In this document: positions 62,322 to 64,000 of the stretch, one piece after another | Position numbering within the stretch: the stretch's first letter is position 1 | How the letters are laid out: every line of letters starts with the position of its first letter | Assembly (NCBI GenBank): GCA_902809985.1 | Contig: CADDXC010000001.1 | Location: forward strand, 1,984,001-2,048,000 | Direction: 5' to 3' | Source of the DNA: Clostridiaceae bacterium BL-3 | Lineage (GTDB): Bacteria; Bacillota; Clostridia; Clostridiales; Clostridiaceae | Length of the DNA stretch: 64,000 nucleotides | Notes under the pieces: model-generated | The model's database searches: none | What the model saw: the letters and a program-made list of their open reading frames with translations, nothing else | What the model was told of the DNA's origin: nothing | Translations under genes and position numbers: made by a program

Positions 62322-63728
62322 TTATCCTATGGTTCCCTTTAATTCTAATTTAATCAAATTATTCATTTCCACTGCATATTCAAGTGGAAGTTCCTTTGCT
62401 ACAGGCTCAACAAATCCTGTAACTATCATCCCTCTTGCCTCTTCTTCCGTAAGACCTCTGCTCATAAGATAAAAAATGGCATCGTCACTTATTCTACCTA
62501 TTTTAGCCTCATGTCCTATATCAACATTGTTGTTTGCCACACTTACAATAGGTATAGTATCCGATCTGGATTCACTGTCAAGCATCAATGATTCACAGGA
62601 TACACTGGACTTGGAGTTAACTGCATTTTTAGTAGAACTCAACAGGCCTCTGTAAATTGAAACTCCACCATCCTTGGAAATGGATTTAGAGTTTACCACT
62701 GACGTAGTATTTGGAGCTGCATGAACTACTTTAGAGCCAGTATCCAGATACTGCCCGGCACCTGCAAAAGTTATTCCTGTGAAATCGCATCTTGCTCCCT
62801 CTCCCCTCAGTATGCTCATAGGATACAACATGGATACTTTAGATCCAAAAGAACCTGTAACCCATTCTACATGCCCACTTTTATCCACTGCACACCTTTT
62901 GGTATTTAAATTGTACATATTTCTTGACCAATTCTCTATAGTACTGTACTTTAATGAAGCTCCCTCTCTCACATAACACTCAACACAACCTGCATGTAGA
63001 TTGTTTACATAGTATTTAGGTGCCGAACATCCCTCTATATAGTGAATTTTTGCTCCTTTTTCAACTACTATAAGGGTGTGTTCAAATTGTCCTGCACCAG
63101 GGGCATTTAATCTAAAATAAGATTGTATTGGTATATCAACTTGAACTCCCTCAGGAACATATACAAATGAGCCGCCAGACCAAACTGCTCCATGAAGTGC
63201 TGCAAATTTATGATCTGTTGGAGGCACAAGCCTCATAAAAAGAGGTCTTATCAGATCTTCGTAATCCCTTATAGCCGTTTCCATATCCATATATAAAACG
63301 CCCTGCTTTTTCAGCTCCTCGCTTACATTGTGATAGACTATCTCCGAATCATATTGTGCACCCACACCTGCCAGGGATTCGTGCTCCGCTTTAGGTATTC
63401 CAAGTAAATCAAAAGTTCTTTTTATATCTTTGGGCACATCCTTCCAATCATGTTTCATGCTGGTATCAGGCCTTACATAGGTAACTATGTTATTCATATC
63501 CAGATCCGAAAGATCAGGTCCCCAGGACGGCATAGGCATCTTATTGTAAATATCTAAGGATTTAAGTCTAAACTCCCTCATCCATTCAGGATCGTTTTTT
63601 TCATCTGATATTTCTTCTATTATCTTTTTTGTAAGACCCGAGCCAGTTTTATAACTGGATTTGTCTTCATTTTTTATATCATAAATATTTCTTCTTATAT
63701 CTTCTATATGAGTTTTTTCTTTTTCCAA
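62322..63728 (-). CDS. sufB: SufB scaffold protein
   Basis: SufB family protein of 468 residues. VRPDTSMKHDWKDVP, YVPEGVQVDIPIQSYFR, EGCSAPKYY and the C-terminal RGLTEEEARGMIVTGF are characteristic, with Cys in the SCESLM segment. Fe-S clusters assemble on SufB in the SufBC2D complex. The start is a TTG at 63728 with AGAGGTG upstream; a GTG nine bases earlier overlaps that site and is less likely. Confidence 0.93.
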   Translation of the reverse strand: MEKEKTHIEDIRRNIYDIKNEDKSSYKTGSGLTKKIIEEISDEKNDPEWMREFRLKSLDIYNKMPMPSWGPDLSDLDMNNIVTYVRPDTSMKHDWKDVPKDIKRTFDLLGIPKAEHESLAGVGAQYDSEIVYHNVSEELKKQGVLYMDMETAIRDYEDLIRPLFMRLVPPTDHKFAALHGAVWSGGSFVYVPEGVQVDIPIQSYFRLNAPGAGQFEHTLIVVEKGAKIHYIEGCSAPKYYVNNLHAGCVECYVREGASLKYSTIENWSRNMYNLNTKRCAVDKSGHVEWVTGSFGSKVSMLYPMSILRGEGARCDFTGITFAGAGQYLDTGSKVVHAAPNTTSVVNSKSISKDGGVSIYRGLLSSTKNAVNSKSSVSCESLMLDSESRSDTIPIVSVANNNVDIGHEAKIGRISDDAIFYLMSRGLTEEEARGMIVTGFVEPVAKELPLEYAVEMNNLIKLELKGTIG

Positions 63729-63757
63729 TAAAAACACCTCTCTTTTAAAACATCCTG

Positions 63758-64000
63758 TTAAGCCAATGCCTTAAACCTGTCATATCCGTTTTTCTCTATT
63801 TCCTCAGCTAAAGATGCATCACCAGTTTTAACTATTCTTCCATCTACAAGTATATGAACGTAATCCGGTTTCAAATATTCTAATATACTATCGTGATGTG
63901 TAATTATAAGTATGGAGTTATCCTCTGTTCGGAGTTTGCTCACCCCTTCCGATACTACTCTAACTGCATCTACATCAAGTCCTGAATCCGTTTCGTCCAG
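63758..64000 (-). CDS. sufC: SufC ATPase (partial, N-terminus off window)
   Basis: Only the C-terminal 80 residues lie in the window. LDETDSGLDVDAVRVV contains Walker B and the D-loop, and IITHHDSILEYLKPDYVHIL the H-loop, matching SufC. It powers the SufBC2D scaffold. The first gene of the suf operon in this orientation. Confidence 0.93.
   Translation of the reverse strand: MDETDSGLDVDAVRVVSEGVSKLRTEDNSILIITHHDSILEYLKPDYVHILVDGRIVKTGDASLAEEIEKNGYDRFKALA

Overview
The window is AT-rich Firmicute DNA that looks like a Clostridium of the acetogenic or solventogenic lineages. Strong Shine-Dalgarno sites, a Spo0E-like peptide, a LysM/GH18 spore-type hydrolase, a cysteine T-box, two guanidine-I riboswitches and an SUF operon of clostridial order (sufCBDSU) support this. 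No rRNA, tRNA, CRISPR array or intact insertion sequence was found.

Layout. 1-8.5 kb is a molybdenum region: partial moaA, then an operon for a bis-MGD oxidoreductase with a four-cluster ferredoxin, a TorD-type chaperone and AsrA/AsrB electron-input proteins, followed by moeA. 8.5-16.7 kb holds single genes: a DUF1097 protein, a DEDDh exonuclease-BRCT protein, a membrane-anchored MutS-like ATPase, an NADPH-FMN reductase-like protein, an MFS pump, TetR and TauE. 16.7-21.7 kb is a sigma-54 regulated catabolic unit: BKACE, 3-hydroxyacyl-CoA dehydrogenase and GntP permease, with a matched -24/-12 promoter and an enhancer-binding activator whose DNA-binding helix is cut by a stop codon. 22-25 kb holds a LysR regulator, a methionine gamma-lyase-like enzyme and a guanidine-I riboswitch in front of an SMR exporter. 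25-39 kb holds an MMPL/GLUG surface pair, a B12-type radical SAM protein, EFR1 and SDR oxidoreductases, a patch of broken genes (TetR, metal ATPase, ABC permeases, MFS), a MarR/flavodoxin pair sharing operator-like repeats, and a radical SAM gene behind a second guanidine-I riboswitch.

39.8-52.4 kb is the most striking part: a G+C-richer, one-directional gene set bordered on one side by a group II intron remnant. Its order is TM1266-like regulator, hydE, a NifH-NifD-like fusion, a NifK-like protein, a second NifH-like, NifD-like and NifK-like set, then hypF, hypC, hypD and hypE. In this window there are no hydrogenase structural genes, no hydG/hydF, no hypA/hypB and no nifB/E/N. Two ATP-driven nitrogenase-like systems are therefore linked to a HydE radical SAM enzyme and to the machinery that makes Fe(CN)2CO. 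The sequence supports the gene content; a function in making or using a new Fe-CO/CN or related cofactor is my inference.

53-64 kb is ordinary clostridial metabolism: a LysM-GH18 hydrolase, a methionine-to-cysteine operon (YrrT-like methyltransferase, mccB, mccA) under a cysteine-type T-box with specifier UGC, a Spo0E-like peptide, adenosine deaminase and the suf operon, with sufC running off the window.
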